A stretch of 64,000 nt of DNA from an uncultured Acidobacteriaceae bacterium (GTDB taxonomy: Bacteria; Acidobacteriota; Terriglobia; Terriglobales; Acidobacteriaceae). The position numbers and the translations under genes are program-made. The notes below the pieces were generated by a model. That model was not told the DNA's origin. It did no database searches and saw only the letters and a program-made list of their open reading frames with translations. The stretch spans positions 46,882-110,881 of the forward strand of contig CAIMKZ010000033.1 in the NCBI GenBank assembly GCA_903842065.1, given 5' to 3'. Below are positions 51,542 through 60,409 of the stretch, in pieces; positions within the stretch are counted from its first letter, which is position 1; each line of letters begins with the position of its first letter.

Positions 51542-54500
51542 GGCTGCACCTCCAGCATGGCGGGATCGGTGGTGGTCTGTACGTTCATCTGGTACATGGG
51601 CTCGGCCGAAGCCGGGCTGATGGCAAACTTGCCTGGGTTATCGACCTTGAGCAGGTAGACGTAAGTACTGCGCGGTCCAAAGTCGGTGTTAAAGAACGCG
51701 GCCCGATCATCGTGATACTCTCTGCGCGTAAACCACTCGCTCCACCAGTCGGGCTTGCTGTTCAGCTTGTAGAGGCCCGGCTCGTTGACAAACTCCGTGC
51801 CTGCCGGAATCGGGTCCTCGGCCATCAGATACTTCCACTTGCTTCCGTTGAGCGCCAGACGCACAACGACGATATCGCCGATGTGCACCGGGCCTTTGAG
51901 TGGAACCAGATCGTAAGTAATCGGGTCGGTGGGCTTGTCTTGACGCTTCTGGAGCAGGAAGTAGTCGCGCGTGATGTTGAGCGCGAGTTTGCCCTGCTGA
52001 AAGAGCGCCTTGTCGGCCGAGTACCAACTCGACTCCGCTGTCCAGTATGTAATGCCGTTGCCGGACTTGCGCACAGTCACCTGCCCGCCTGCGCCGGTCT
52101 GCGCCGCTGGAACCGCGATCTTCCACGGCTGCGCGAAGCCGTCGCCCGCCGCAAAGTGCCGCTTGCCGACGCTCGCGCCGTTCACCATTACTTCAACATC
52201 GGAGTCGTTGGCCAGTTCCCCGCTCAGCATCAGATAGTCGGTCAGGCCGGCGATCACCATCGCCGTCTGTTTGGTCGAGAACCAGTAGTCTCCGCTGCGA
52301 TGTCCGGCCAGCCAGCGCGCCGCCTTGGGCAGCAGAGCGCTCGACTTGTCCTCGGCCACCAGAAGCTTCAGCACCATCGCCGTGGTCTCCGGCGAGGTGT
52401 CGCCCCAGTCGTCGAGCAGTTCGTCGTACTTCGACTCCCAGTGGGCGTCGATGTCCGTTACCTTCGCTTTCTTCTCAAGCAGATCGGCGGCCTCGTGCGC
52501 GCGGCTGTCCTTGGCGGCGTTGAGAGCAAGGCCAAGCAGCGCAAGGCCCTCGTCGCTCAGCTTGGCGCGATCGCTCCATGCCTTGTCGAGTGCGCCGGCC
52601 GGCACGTTGCCAGTTGTGGCCAGCGCGTTGACCACATAGGCGCGCATATCGGGAATCATCTCTGGATGCTGCGCCAAAACCTGCGCAAGCCATACACGCC
52701 CTTTGTTCGCTCGATCGTTATCGACGGAGTAGTTCGCGCGCTTGGCCTCGCCGAAGCCGCTGACAACGTACGCAGTCATAAAGACGCGGCTTGGATCGTC
52801 AGGCCACCAGCCCCAGCCTCCATCGTCGTGCTGGTAGCTATAGAGCCGTTCGAGACCGGCGTTCACCATCGCATCAAGAGACTTCCTGTCGATAGGCGAC
52901 TTGACGCGCAGCTTATCCACAGCCTGGGCGACGATCAGGTCGGGCAGGAAGCTCGACATGGTCTGCTCAGTGCAGCCCCACGGATAGCCGGTAAGGTAGT
53001 CGAGCGCAGAAAAGACCGTACCCGCCACCGAGGGCGCAACGGTAATTGTGAGCCCTCGCGAACCGGCGTCGGAAGCGGCCGGATAGTAGTAACTCCACTG
53101 GTTCTGCCCTGCTCCTGAGAAGACAACACCTATTCCCGAGGCACGCTGCTTTACGCCATAGGGCAGCACAGGCAGCGTCATCTCCAGCGCGTCGGACTCT
53201 TCGTTGGTCAGCGCCTTGGCGGTCAACACAGCATTGCCGGTAGCGCGAGCCTTCACACGCCAGTCCACATAGCTCTCGCCGCGTGCTGGCACATTGATCT
53301 TCTGTGTCTGGCCATTCATCAGATCGACGCCCGAAATATCGAGCGCGAAGGTTACGTCCTTGGCCGTCGTCAGATAGTTGTGAGCGATGACGCGCAGAAC
53401 GGTCTCGTCGCCTTGCCGGAAGAAGCGCGGCGCGGCGAGCCGCACGATAAGGTTCTTGCGAACCAGCACTCGCGTCACAACAGAGCCGCCCTTGCCGTCG
53501 TCCGTCATGGCGCGAATCGTCGTGCGCCACGTGGTAAGCGCGTCGGGGAAGTTGAACTCAACACGTGCGTGGCCGTCGGCTCCTGTACGGACATTAGGGT
53601 TCCAGTAGGCCGTATCGGGAAATGCCTTACGTACTTTGGGCACCACCAGATCGGAACCCGGCTTCACCTGCGCTAGGCGCGGATGATAGAGACCGGTGGA
53701 GGCCAGCTGCGGACTCTTCGTTCCCGCCTCGCCAAAGAAGTAGAACTCGAACGATGTCTGCGGCTCGATGTAAACGTAGCGCTTCGGATAGAAGGTAGCG
53801 ACGACGTCGCCGGTCTCATCGGGCCGTACCTTGTAGAGAGCCTCGTCCACCACGCCAAAGCTCAGATCGGCCTGAACCGGGTTGCCTGTGGAATCAACTG
53901 CCTGTACATCGTAGCTCGCCTTCTCTCCAGGCAGGTACTGCTGTTTGCTCGGCGTAGCCGTTATCGTTAGTGTCTGCGCCACTGGCGGAACGCTCAGGCT
54001 CTTCTGTGCCGTAATGATCTGGTTGTCGTGCACGATCACAACGCCGACCACTACGTTTGGCTGCGACTGCGCGGTGATGGGCACGTCGAAGGCAAAGCTC
54101 GCTCCAGTGGCGTGCAACAGTTGGCGCGACTGCACCGCGTTGCCCTCGACCGTAACCACAGCCCATGCATCACTGAGGCCAGTTACGAGCAGCAGATGCG
54201 CCACATCTCCAACCTTGTAGCTCTTCTTGTCGGCAACTATCTGCGCCTGCTTGTTAGGCTGGTACCAACTGCCCGCGCCGTTCCAGATCCAAACCCAGGT
54301 TTTGCCTTCTACCGTGCGTTTTTCCGGTGTCTGTGCGCTTGCCACAACCTCAAAGTCGCCACTGCCGGAGATGGGCAGATCGACCAGCACTGAACCGTCT
54401 GCGCCCGTGGATACGTTCAGCGAGGCTGTCTCACTCACGTTGCGCTGGTGAGTCACCGAATCCCACCGAACTGAATTCACAACCACATGAACCGGCGTCT

Positions 54501-56205
54501 TTACCGGATTGGCATCGTAGTCCTGCGCAGAGATTTTGACGCGCACCGGCTGCCCAGTCTGGAAGACATAGCTGGTAGGCTCGGCGATCACGCGGAAGGA
54601 GCCGTAGGTCGCAAGCACCGTCGAGTGGCCCGCAACTTCGCGGTTAGCCGCATCCGTCACACGGGCCTCAATGCGGAAGTCCTGATCGCTCTTCTTATCG
54701 TCGAGCCGCGTGGGCAGAGTTACAGTCAGACGGCCGTCGGCATCCAACACTCCCGTCTGCTCCTGCTGCTCAGACTGGTCCCAGCTGTCGTAGTAGTCGC
54801 CGCCTTCGCCGCCCTCGGCATCGGAGTCTTCATCGTCCTGGCTCTGATCCCACCAGTAGTGCGGCGAAGTGTGCACAACGTACGTTACCTTCGCTCCAGA
54901 AACCGGTTCGCCGAAGAAGTACTTAGCCTCAATCGTCGCCTGAATTGCACTGCCTTGAAGAACGCGCTGTGCCGATGTCTTCACCGTAACCTGATACTCG
55001 GGCTTCTTGTACTCCTCGACGTAGAAACTGCCGCTGCCGTCTACGCCATCGATGCGGATCCAGTAGTACCCGAGATCGGTGTCACTATCGAGGTTGATGT
55101 CGGCCGCAATGGTTCCATGCGCGGAGACGGGTAGGCCTTTGTTGAATAATTCCTTGCCGTTCGGCCCCGAGACTGTAACCTGAACAGGCTTCTGCTGCGG
55201 CAATACGAGCGTGTCGTTCTGCTCTGCGCGGATAACTGCCTTCAGATGCACGGTGTGTCCGGGCCGGTAGACTGGCCTGTCCGTATAGATGTATCCGCGC
55301 TGGTTCTGCTCGCTCTGCTGGCCAAAGCCATATCCCCACGGCGCCATAATCGCCGTGTCCGATCCGTGCCGGGCCAGAATCCACAGGTTCTCCGGCTCCC
55401 CGCCCGAATTCTCCCCCCGGACGAGTGTTGCAAAACCATTGCTGTCGGACTGACTAGTGGATTGCTGCTTTCCGTCGCTCCACATGGCCACGTCGGCCTT
55501 CTCAACCGGCGCGCCGGTCTTGCGATCGGCCACATAAAGCTGGGCTACGCCGTTCTGTGTGCGTTCGACCAGCGCGATCCGCGTCACCACCGCCACCGTA
55601 TAGGCCTTGTAGGTTCCGTCGGTGGCCTCTACCAGATATACGCCAGAGTCGAGATTTTCTATCGGCAGCCGCTGTGTCTCGCTCACAATGACCGGCGGCA
55701 CCTCAAGCTTCCAGCGGGCCACCAGCTGACTCTCGTTGAGCAGCGGAATCTGTGCGAACTGCGATGCTCCCACTACGCTGCTGCGCTTGCCGATCTTGCC
55801 CTGCTGCTCGCGCAAGCTGTCGCGGACCTCGTCGGTAAACTGGCCCCGGAAAAACCGCCGCACCAGGTACCACAGATGCGCCTTGAAGTCATGCAACTTC
55901 TCGACGAACGTGCGCTCGTCGATCTGCTCAGCTGGCGAGTAGTCGCGGCGTCCGAAGCTGTGCAGGTCCTTCAGGCCCGCGAAGAACTTCTCCGCATCGC
56001 GCACCTTGTAGACGCGAAACTCGAGTTCCTTCACATTTCTCGACATCAGCTCGATCTGTACGTTTTCGCCGGGCGCGAAGGTACGCGAGGTGGAGAGCGA
56101 GAACGAGCGCGGCTCATCCTTATCCGCGGCCGCGGCCGGCAAAGCCGCGAGCAGTATCGCAGCAACAAGCACCGGCATCATGAGAGAGACTTTCGAGAGC
56201 TTCAT
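51538..56205 (-). CDS. Bacterial alpha-2-macroglobulin (YfaS-like) with thioester motif
   Basis: 1555 residues from the ATG at 56205. Signal peptide ends near ALPAAAAD; no lipobox Cys. Successive MG domains, including RGYIYTDRPVYRPGHTV (the MG2 hallmark), a bait-like Asp/Glu-rich stretch near 450-470, and a C-terminal TED domain with the thioester sequence GCTEQ near residue 1080. The terpenoid-like helices (YSYQHDDGGWGWW) follow. It traps attacking proteases in the periplasm. Flanked by DUF1175 (ATGA overlap upstream) and a membrane protein (ATGA overlap downstream). E. coli yfaS is likewise linked to DUF1175 yfaT. Confidence 0.95.
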   Translation of the reverse strand: MKLSKVSLMMPVLVAAILLAALPAAAADKDEPRSFSLSTSRTFAPGENVQIELMSRNVKELEFRVYKVRDAEKFFAGLKDLHSFGRRDYSPAEQIDERTFVEKLHDFKAHLWYLVRRFFRGQFTDEVRDSLREQQGKIGKRSSVVGASQFAQIPLLNESQLVARWKLEVPPVIVSETQRLPIENLDSGVYLVEATDGTYKAYTVAVVTRIALVERTQNGVAQLYVADRKTGAPVEKADVAMWSDGKQQSTSQSDSNGFATLVRGENSGGEPENLWILARHGSDTAIMAPWGYGFGQQSEQNQRGYIYTDRPVYRPGHTVHLKAVIRAEQNDTLVLPQQKPVQVTVSGPNGKELFNKGLPVSAHGTIAADINLDSDTDLGYYWIRIDGVDGSGSFYVEEYKKPEYQVTVKTSAQRVLQGSAIQATIEAKYFFGEPVSGAKVTYVVHTSPHYWWDQSQDDEDSDAEGGEGGDYYDSWDQSEQQEQTGVLDADGRLTVTLPTRLDDKKSDQDFRIEARVTDAANREVAGHSTVLATYGSFRVIAEPTSYVFQTGQPVRVKISAQDYDANPVKTPVHVVVNSVRWDSVTHQRNVSETASLNVSTGADGSVLVDLPISGSGDFEVVASAQTPEKRTVEGKTWVWIWNGAGSWYQPNKQAQIVADKKSYKVGDVAHLLLVTGLSDAWAVVTVEGNAVQSRQLLHATGASFAFDVPITAQSQPNVVVGVVIVHDNQIITAQKSLSVPPVAQTLTITATPSKQQYLPGEKASYDVQAVDSTGNPVQADLSFGVVDEALYKVRPDETGDVVATFYPKRYVYIEPQTSFEFYFFGEAGTKSPQLASTGLYHPRLAQVKPGSDLVVPKVRKAFPDTAYWNPNVRTGADGHARVEFNFPDALTTWRTTIRAMTDDGKGGSVVTRVLVRKNLIVRLAAPRFFRQGDETVLRVIAHNYLTTAKDVTFALDISGVDLMNGQTQKINVPARGESYVDWRVKARATGNAVLTAKALTNEESDALEMTLPVLPYGVKQRASGIGVVFSGAGQNQWSYYYPAASDAGSRGLTITVAPSVAGTVFSALDYLTGYPWGCTEQTMSSFLPDLIVAQAVDKLRVKSPIDRKSLDAMVNAGLERLYSYQHDDGGWGWWPDDPSRVFMTAYVVSGFGEAKRANYSVDNDRANKGRVWLAQVLAQHPEMIPDMRAYVVNALATTGNVPAGALDKAWSDRAKLSDEGLALLGLALNAAKDSRAHEAADLLEKKAKVTDIDAHWESKYDELLDDWGDTSPETTAMVLKLLVAEDKSSALLPKAARWLAGHRSGDYWFSTKQTAMVIAGLTDYLMLSGELANDSDVEVMVNGASVGKRHFAAGDGFAQPWKIAVPAAQTGAGGQVTVRKSGNGITYWTAESSWYSADKALFQQGKLALNITRDYFLLQKRQDKPTDPITYDLVPLKGPVHIGDIVVVRLALNGSKWKYLMAEDPIPAGTEFVNEPGLYKLNSKPDWWSEWFTRREYHDDRAAFFNTDFGPRSTYVYLLKVDNPGKFAISPASAEPMYQMNVQTTTDPAMLEVQP

Positions 56206-57083
56206 AGGGCTCCTCGCAGAATATTCCAGCGATATACACCAAGAAAGTTTGAATTCGAAGCGACGGGCCGCCACTCCGGCTGCGGGTGGTCGATGAGTTC
56301 GGAGACAAGTACGCGGCGCATCTCGCCCGGCCTGCCGTGATCCGGTCCGGTGTCGTACACCACCTCGGCCTGCGCGCCGCCGCGAACCACAATCATCGAA
56401 TGCCATGGGGAGGCGTGGCCAATCTGGCGATAGAAGAGCAGATCACCGGGCAGAGCCTGGCGCGCATCGCGACCGATACGGTAGCTGTTCCGTTCAACCA
56501 GGGTTTTGGCGTCGGCGAACTCGGCGAAAGCGCCGTTGGCAGCGTCACCGGGCTCGAAGGCTCCCGGGCGCACGCGGAAGAGCCCGACGCCAAGTGGTGT
56601 GCGCGGATAGCCCCACGCGCGAATCTCTCCAGGCGACGCTGCAACTTCGATCCCCGAATCCTTGAGCCACGCTGCGTCGTGACGCTTCAAAGCCTCGCGG
56701 TAAGCAAAGCGCAGCAGGCTGGCGCAGTCGACGATTTCAGTTGGAAGCTTTTCCGCCGGCACCCCGGCTTCAAAGACAGCAATCGAGACGAACCAGCGCC
56801 GGAAGGCAGCCTGATCGGCCGGATCGGTGAGTCTCAGAAAGTCCGGCGTTCCGTCGCCGAAGCTATCGCTCCAGCCTGCGCCTATGGACTGAACGGCAGC
56901 ACCGCCACGCGCAGTGGCTACGGAATTCCGATGGAACCATCTGCTACGAAGCTCGAAGGCGGCCTCGCAGGCAGAAAATGCCAACACGACAGCGAATGCA
57001 ACCATCCACGCCGCTCTCCGGCGTCGCGCAGTTGTGTGCTCGTCGATCTTTTCCAGAGTGGCGTACACGGTAGAGGCAGGCAA
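56202..57083 (-). CDS. DUF1175 (YfaT-like) protein
   Basis: 293 residues; probable TTG start at 57083 with GGGGG seven bases before, and a GTG at 57068 as alternative. One N-terminal helix (WMVAFAVVLAFSACEAAF), then a periplasmic domain. DUF1175 marks: EIVDCASLLRFAYREAL (Cys in a helix) and PGDLLFYRQIGHASPWHSMIVV (His), an arrangement like NlpC/P60 Cys-His hydrolases. It occurs beside alpha-2-macroglobulin in E. coli too. An accessory role, perhaps amidase-like, is inference. Confidence 0.85.
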   Translation of the reverse strand: MPASTVYATLEKIDEHTTARRRRAAWMVAFAVVLAFSACEAAFELRSRWFHRNSVATARGGAAVQSIGAGWSDSFGDGTPDFLRLTDPADQAAFRRWFVSIAVFEAGVPAEKLPTEIVDCASLLRFAYREALKRHDAAWLKDSGIEVAASPGEIRAWGYPRTPLGVGLFRVRPGAFEPGDAANGAFAEFADAKTLVERNSYRIGRDARQALPGDLLFYRQIGHASPWHSMIVVRGGAQAEVVYDTGPDHGRPGEMRRVLVSELIDHPQPEWRPVASNSNFLGVYRWNILRGAL

Positions 57084-57152
57084 AATACTGCCCCCTATCC
57101 TACGCTACTTTCCTGATTCCGGCATGAGGAGATTCAAAGAAGTTGCGGATCG

Positions 57153-58594
57153 TCAAGCTACCGTCTGCCAGGCGGATGGCTTACCGCCAGTTACCTTGGC
57201 CATCTGCTGCTTCTTCAGGGCTATCTCGCTCTCTCCGTCCGGATATTGTCCAGCAATTAAGCGAATCTCCTTCTCGATCGCACGGAAGGCATCGAAGACA
57301 TCCGGATCGAAGTGTGTGCCCCGAACCTCAAGCATGATCTTCATCGCATCGGAGTGCGAAACCGGCTGTTTGTAGACCTTGCGCGAAACCAGCGCGTCGT
57401 ACACATCGGCCACAGCCATCAGCCTGGCTGAGAGCGGAATCGCCGCGCCGCGCAGTCCGTGCGGATAACCCGTACCATTCCATTTTTCATGGTGGCTGAG
57501 CGCGATCTCCCTAGCCGTCTTCAGTAAACCCAACTCCACACCCAGCCCGGCCTCGGCGTGCGCAATGGCGTCCGCTCCTACCGTGGTGTGCGTCTTCATT
57601 GCCTCAAACTCGTCGTCGGTGAGCTTGCCCGGTTTGAGCAATATCTCGTGCGGAATCACTACCTTGCCGATGTCGTGAAGTGGGGCCGCTTTGAACATCG
57701 TTTGAATCGACGCGGGCGTCAGAACTGCCTCGTACCGCCGGTTCTCGCGCAGCTTCTCGGCGATGGCCTTCACATAGTGCTGGGTACGAAGGATGTGGTT
57801 GCCCGTCTCCTGGTCCCGGCTCTCGGCCAGCGAGATCACCACGCGTATAGCCGCATCCTGAACGGCACAGATCTCCGTGGTGCGCTTTAGTACCTCGTAC
57901 TCGATCGACGCTTCTTTTTCCCTTACGGAATCCCCGGCCGCCTTGAGCGCCAGCAGATTCTTCACCCGCGCCAGCAATACCAACGGACTGATCGGCTTCT
58001 AGATATAGTCAACGGCGTCCATCTCCATAACCTGCTCGGCATCGATCGACTGCCTGGAGCACAGAAACAGAACCGGAATGCTCTCCGCCCCCCGCATCGG
58101 AACGGAGTCGGCGACACACCTCATAGCCGTCCATCTTCGGCATCCGGGTGTCGAGCACCACCAGATCCGGCCTGCTTGTCGAGACGATCTTCAGCGCCAG
58201 TTCGCCGCAATTGGAAACTGTTACCGTATACGACTCGGCTAGGTTGTATCGATATATAGGGGTGGACGGCGTTGCGAGGGAAAATTGGCTCAAGCTAGGC
58301 GGAGTCCGAAGGCTTTGGTGGCTCCAAGGTCGAGGACGACAACGACGCATGAGCCAATTTTCCCCGCAACCGGAAGGGCCGGGGCCGATTTTGCCGATCT
58401 CCGCGTCGCTCCTCGCTCGGAGACAACCAGTATCCGTCGTTCGTCGCTCCTCGATCTCGACGAAAATCGGCTCCCGGCGCCGCCATCCCTATATGGCGAT
58501 ACAACCTAGGCAACTCCGAGATCAGCTTCAAACTGTTAGCTGAGTCATCGACAACAAGGACCGAAGGCCGTCGCCGATCTTCCATCGACTCCAT
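57153..58594 (-). pseudogene. Broken response regulator with REC and HD-GYP domains
   Basis: The intact form would start at 58594 with a receiver domain (VLVVDDSANSLKLISEL). This is cut by a 265-bp insertion (58242-58506), resumes as AESYTVTVSNCGELALKIV and PDLVVLDTRMPKMDGYEVC, shifts frame in a six-C run at 58088-58093, and meets an in-frame stop at 57999-58001 inside DYI-stop-KPISPL. The HD-GYP part (57153-57983 as an open frame) still has HDIGK, HHEKWNGTGYP and the GYP triad, so it could be expressed as a separate protein. HD-GYP enzymes degrade cyclic di-GMP. Three separate lesions argue for a decayed gene rather than a single sequencing error. Confidence 0.9.
58242..58506. mobile_element. 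MITE-like element with TA flanks and two internal inverted repeats
   Basis: 265 bp flanked by TA (58240-58241 and 58507-58508). Terminal inverted repeats starting GGTTGTATCG match at 22 of the first 25 positions. Inside lie two further hairpins: 58271-58292 with 58350-58370 (around AAAATTGGCTCA) and 58378-58392 with 58463-58478 (GCCGGGGCCGATTTT-type arms). No transposase is encoded. TA flanks suggest the IS630/Tc1-mariner group. It interrupts the receiver domain of the HD-GYP pseudogene. Confidence 0.82.
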
Positions 58595-58705
58595 AGCAGG
58601 CTCCAATAATGGATTCCGTACCCTCTCGATGCCGGCAGGTACAAATATCCAGACGAGGGCTGAGAGGCGTTTGGAAGCTGCCCCTACCATGGGAGTATCG
58701 GCTGG

Positions 58706-59023
58706 TTATGTTCGATCTTCAGGCGGTAATATCTCTGGGGCGGAAACAGTGTCCTCCACCGGCGCGGGCTTAGGCTCTGGTTCAGGCACGTTCGATGCGC
58801 TTTTGCGAACGGGAGCGGACTTCCCGGAAGCCGGCTCTTCGTGCATCTCCTCGACCACATAGCTCACCCGGTGCCTGCGGAGTGGCTGTTCACGGGGCGG
58901 AGCAGACTTCTTGGAGCGGAACAGTATCCGGTCTACACCCAGAACTCCCATGGCCATTACGCCAACGGCCATTATGACCAGAAGCGTCTCGCCCGGACTC
59001 CAGCCCAGCCCAAGTCCTGTCAT
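58706..59023 (-). CDS. Small single-helix membrane protein, unknown
   Basis: 105 residues with a GGAGGGG site just before the ATG. One helix (TLLVIMAVGVMAMGVLGV) and a Pro/Glu/Lys-rich tail that ends PEILPPEDRT. No family recognised. It lies upstream of the HD-GYP pseudogene on the same strand. Confidence 0.6.
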   Translation of the reverse strand: MTGLGLGWSPGETLLVIMAVGVMAMGVLGVDRILFRSKKSAPPREQPLRRHRVSYVVEEMHEEPASGKSAPVRKSASNVPEPEPKPAPVEDTVSAPEILPPEDRT

Positions 59024-59745
59024 GGCCCCTCCAAAAAACGAAGTTCGCAGCTATTACTAAGGTTGCGATCATAACACCGAACCGAAGGAAAGCGCACTCA
59101 AATTGCTATGGGTGGCCGGCCCGGAAAAATGGGACTCGAATCTGGTACCCACAGCAACCACAGTCCGTTCCGATGCGGTGCCTCACTGCCCAGCGGGCAC
59201 TGACATTGTCCGAAGCATTGATATTCACGCAAAGGTGAACGCACGTTTAATATCCTTCCTTGACTCACGCTAGGATTGCAAATCCGCACAGACTTGCGCC
59301 GCAAGATCCTGATTTCCGGAGCCTCTTGGGGCGGCTCTCTGTGCCCAAGTCCCATGATTGGCAGAAACGTCAAATTCGATACGCGACCGAATCGAGATTT
59401 CCATTCATCAGATCAGCCAATTCCCTGCCGACGCATCGCGCAATCTGTCCTCGCCAATCACGCTGGTCCGCGCATCCGCCGGATACTCACCTCATATATG
59501 ACTTCATCAATGTCTACTCATCCACTCGCGGCTGCCTGGCGCGTGGCCTAGTTTAGCGGCTTGTAATTCCGTGCAATTTCCATCCATTAGTTTGCATGGA
59601 AGGCTGCATGTTCAGCAGCAGAAGATGGCCTGAACCCGTAGTGACGCCACTGATCAGGATCATGCGCACTCCCGTATCCATGGACGTTGACAGCAAATTC
59701 GGATAAGCGTAGTATTCGCTCACATTTAAGGAGCTAATTCATCTC
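59024..59745. other. Region without a recognisable gene
   Basis: About 720 bases of lower-GC sequence. Open frames up to about 98 codons exist in several phases, but none has a convincing ribosome binding site or domain. An AAGGAG at 59729-59734 may serve the next small gene. Confidence 0.5.
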
Positions 59746-60141
59746 GTGTCCAATGTGAGCTGTCCGGGCATCAGTGCATTTGGATGCTCCGCATGTGTAT
59801 GCGTCGATATCTGTCGTCTCTTGTTGATGCTGAGTGCTGTCTCGTTACTGACTGCTCCAGTGACGCAGGGAATCTGGCTTTGGGATCGAGTACTGTCGGG
59901 TGGCCAGGACTTTGAGTTTGGCATACTCATGGTCCTATTGACCCTGTGCCTGGTTTTCCTGCTGGCCGGGAATGGGAAACAGCGTGTTGAGCTGTCTTTT
60001 AGTATTGGCTGGTTAATCGCGATTCTTTCGGGCGACCGCGCATCTCTCAAATCCAGGCGCGGTGAGCCAATCTCGCCTTACCTAGAGCTAAATTCACGCT
60101 CTACGGCTTCAGTCGAGTACCTCACCTCTCTTCAGATCTGA
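59746..60141 (+). CDS. Possible small membrane protein
   Basis: 131 residues from a GTG, 11 bases after an AAGGAG site. Two hydrophobic stretches (ICRLLLMLSAVSLLTAPV and GILMVLLTLCLVFLLAG) with a WLWDRVLSGGQDFEFG loop between, and four cysteines near the N-terminus. No family recognised. The pattern of two helices around a conserved-looking loop favours a real protein, but coding status is uncertain. Confidence 0.5.
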   Translation: MSNVSCPGISAFGCSACVCVDICRLLLMLSAVSLLTAPVTQGIWLWDRVLSGGQDFEFGILMVLLTLCLVFLLAGNGKQRVELSFSIGWLIAILSGDRASLKSRRGEPISPYLELNSRSTASVEYLTSLQI

Positions 60142-60409
60142 TCCATCACCTCTTGGAATGCCCATAGCGGTGGGCTAAAATTCCCCGACTTGCGCACGAA
60201 TGGCCGTATGTCGGAAATCTCCACCGCCCCTCCTTTGGCAAGCCAATCGATTCAATCCTGGATTCCTTCAGGACGCACGGCGCCGTGAGTTCTTCCCGGG
60301 AACTGTTGTTTCCACGCGACTGAAAACAATGACCGCTCGCCAGGAACGCTCCGCGGAGTGACGTATCGAAACACAGCATGATTCCTGCAGTATTATTGGA
60401 GCTTTTGCC

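Noticed and set aside
51712..53118. Open frame of 468 codons on the plus strand within the alpha-2-macroglobulin gene
   Set aside because: Antisense shadow in GC-rich DNA. The minus frame holds the GCTEQ thioester domain.
58295..58690. 131-codon minus frame spanning the receiver start and the inserted element
   Set aside because: Only the first part is receiver sequence; the rest is translation of the MITE-like element.
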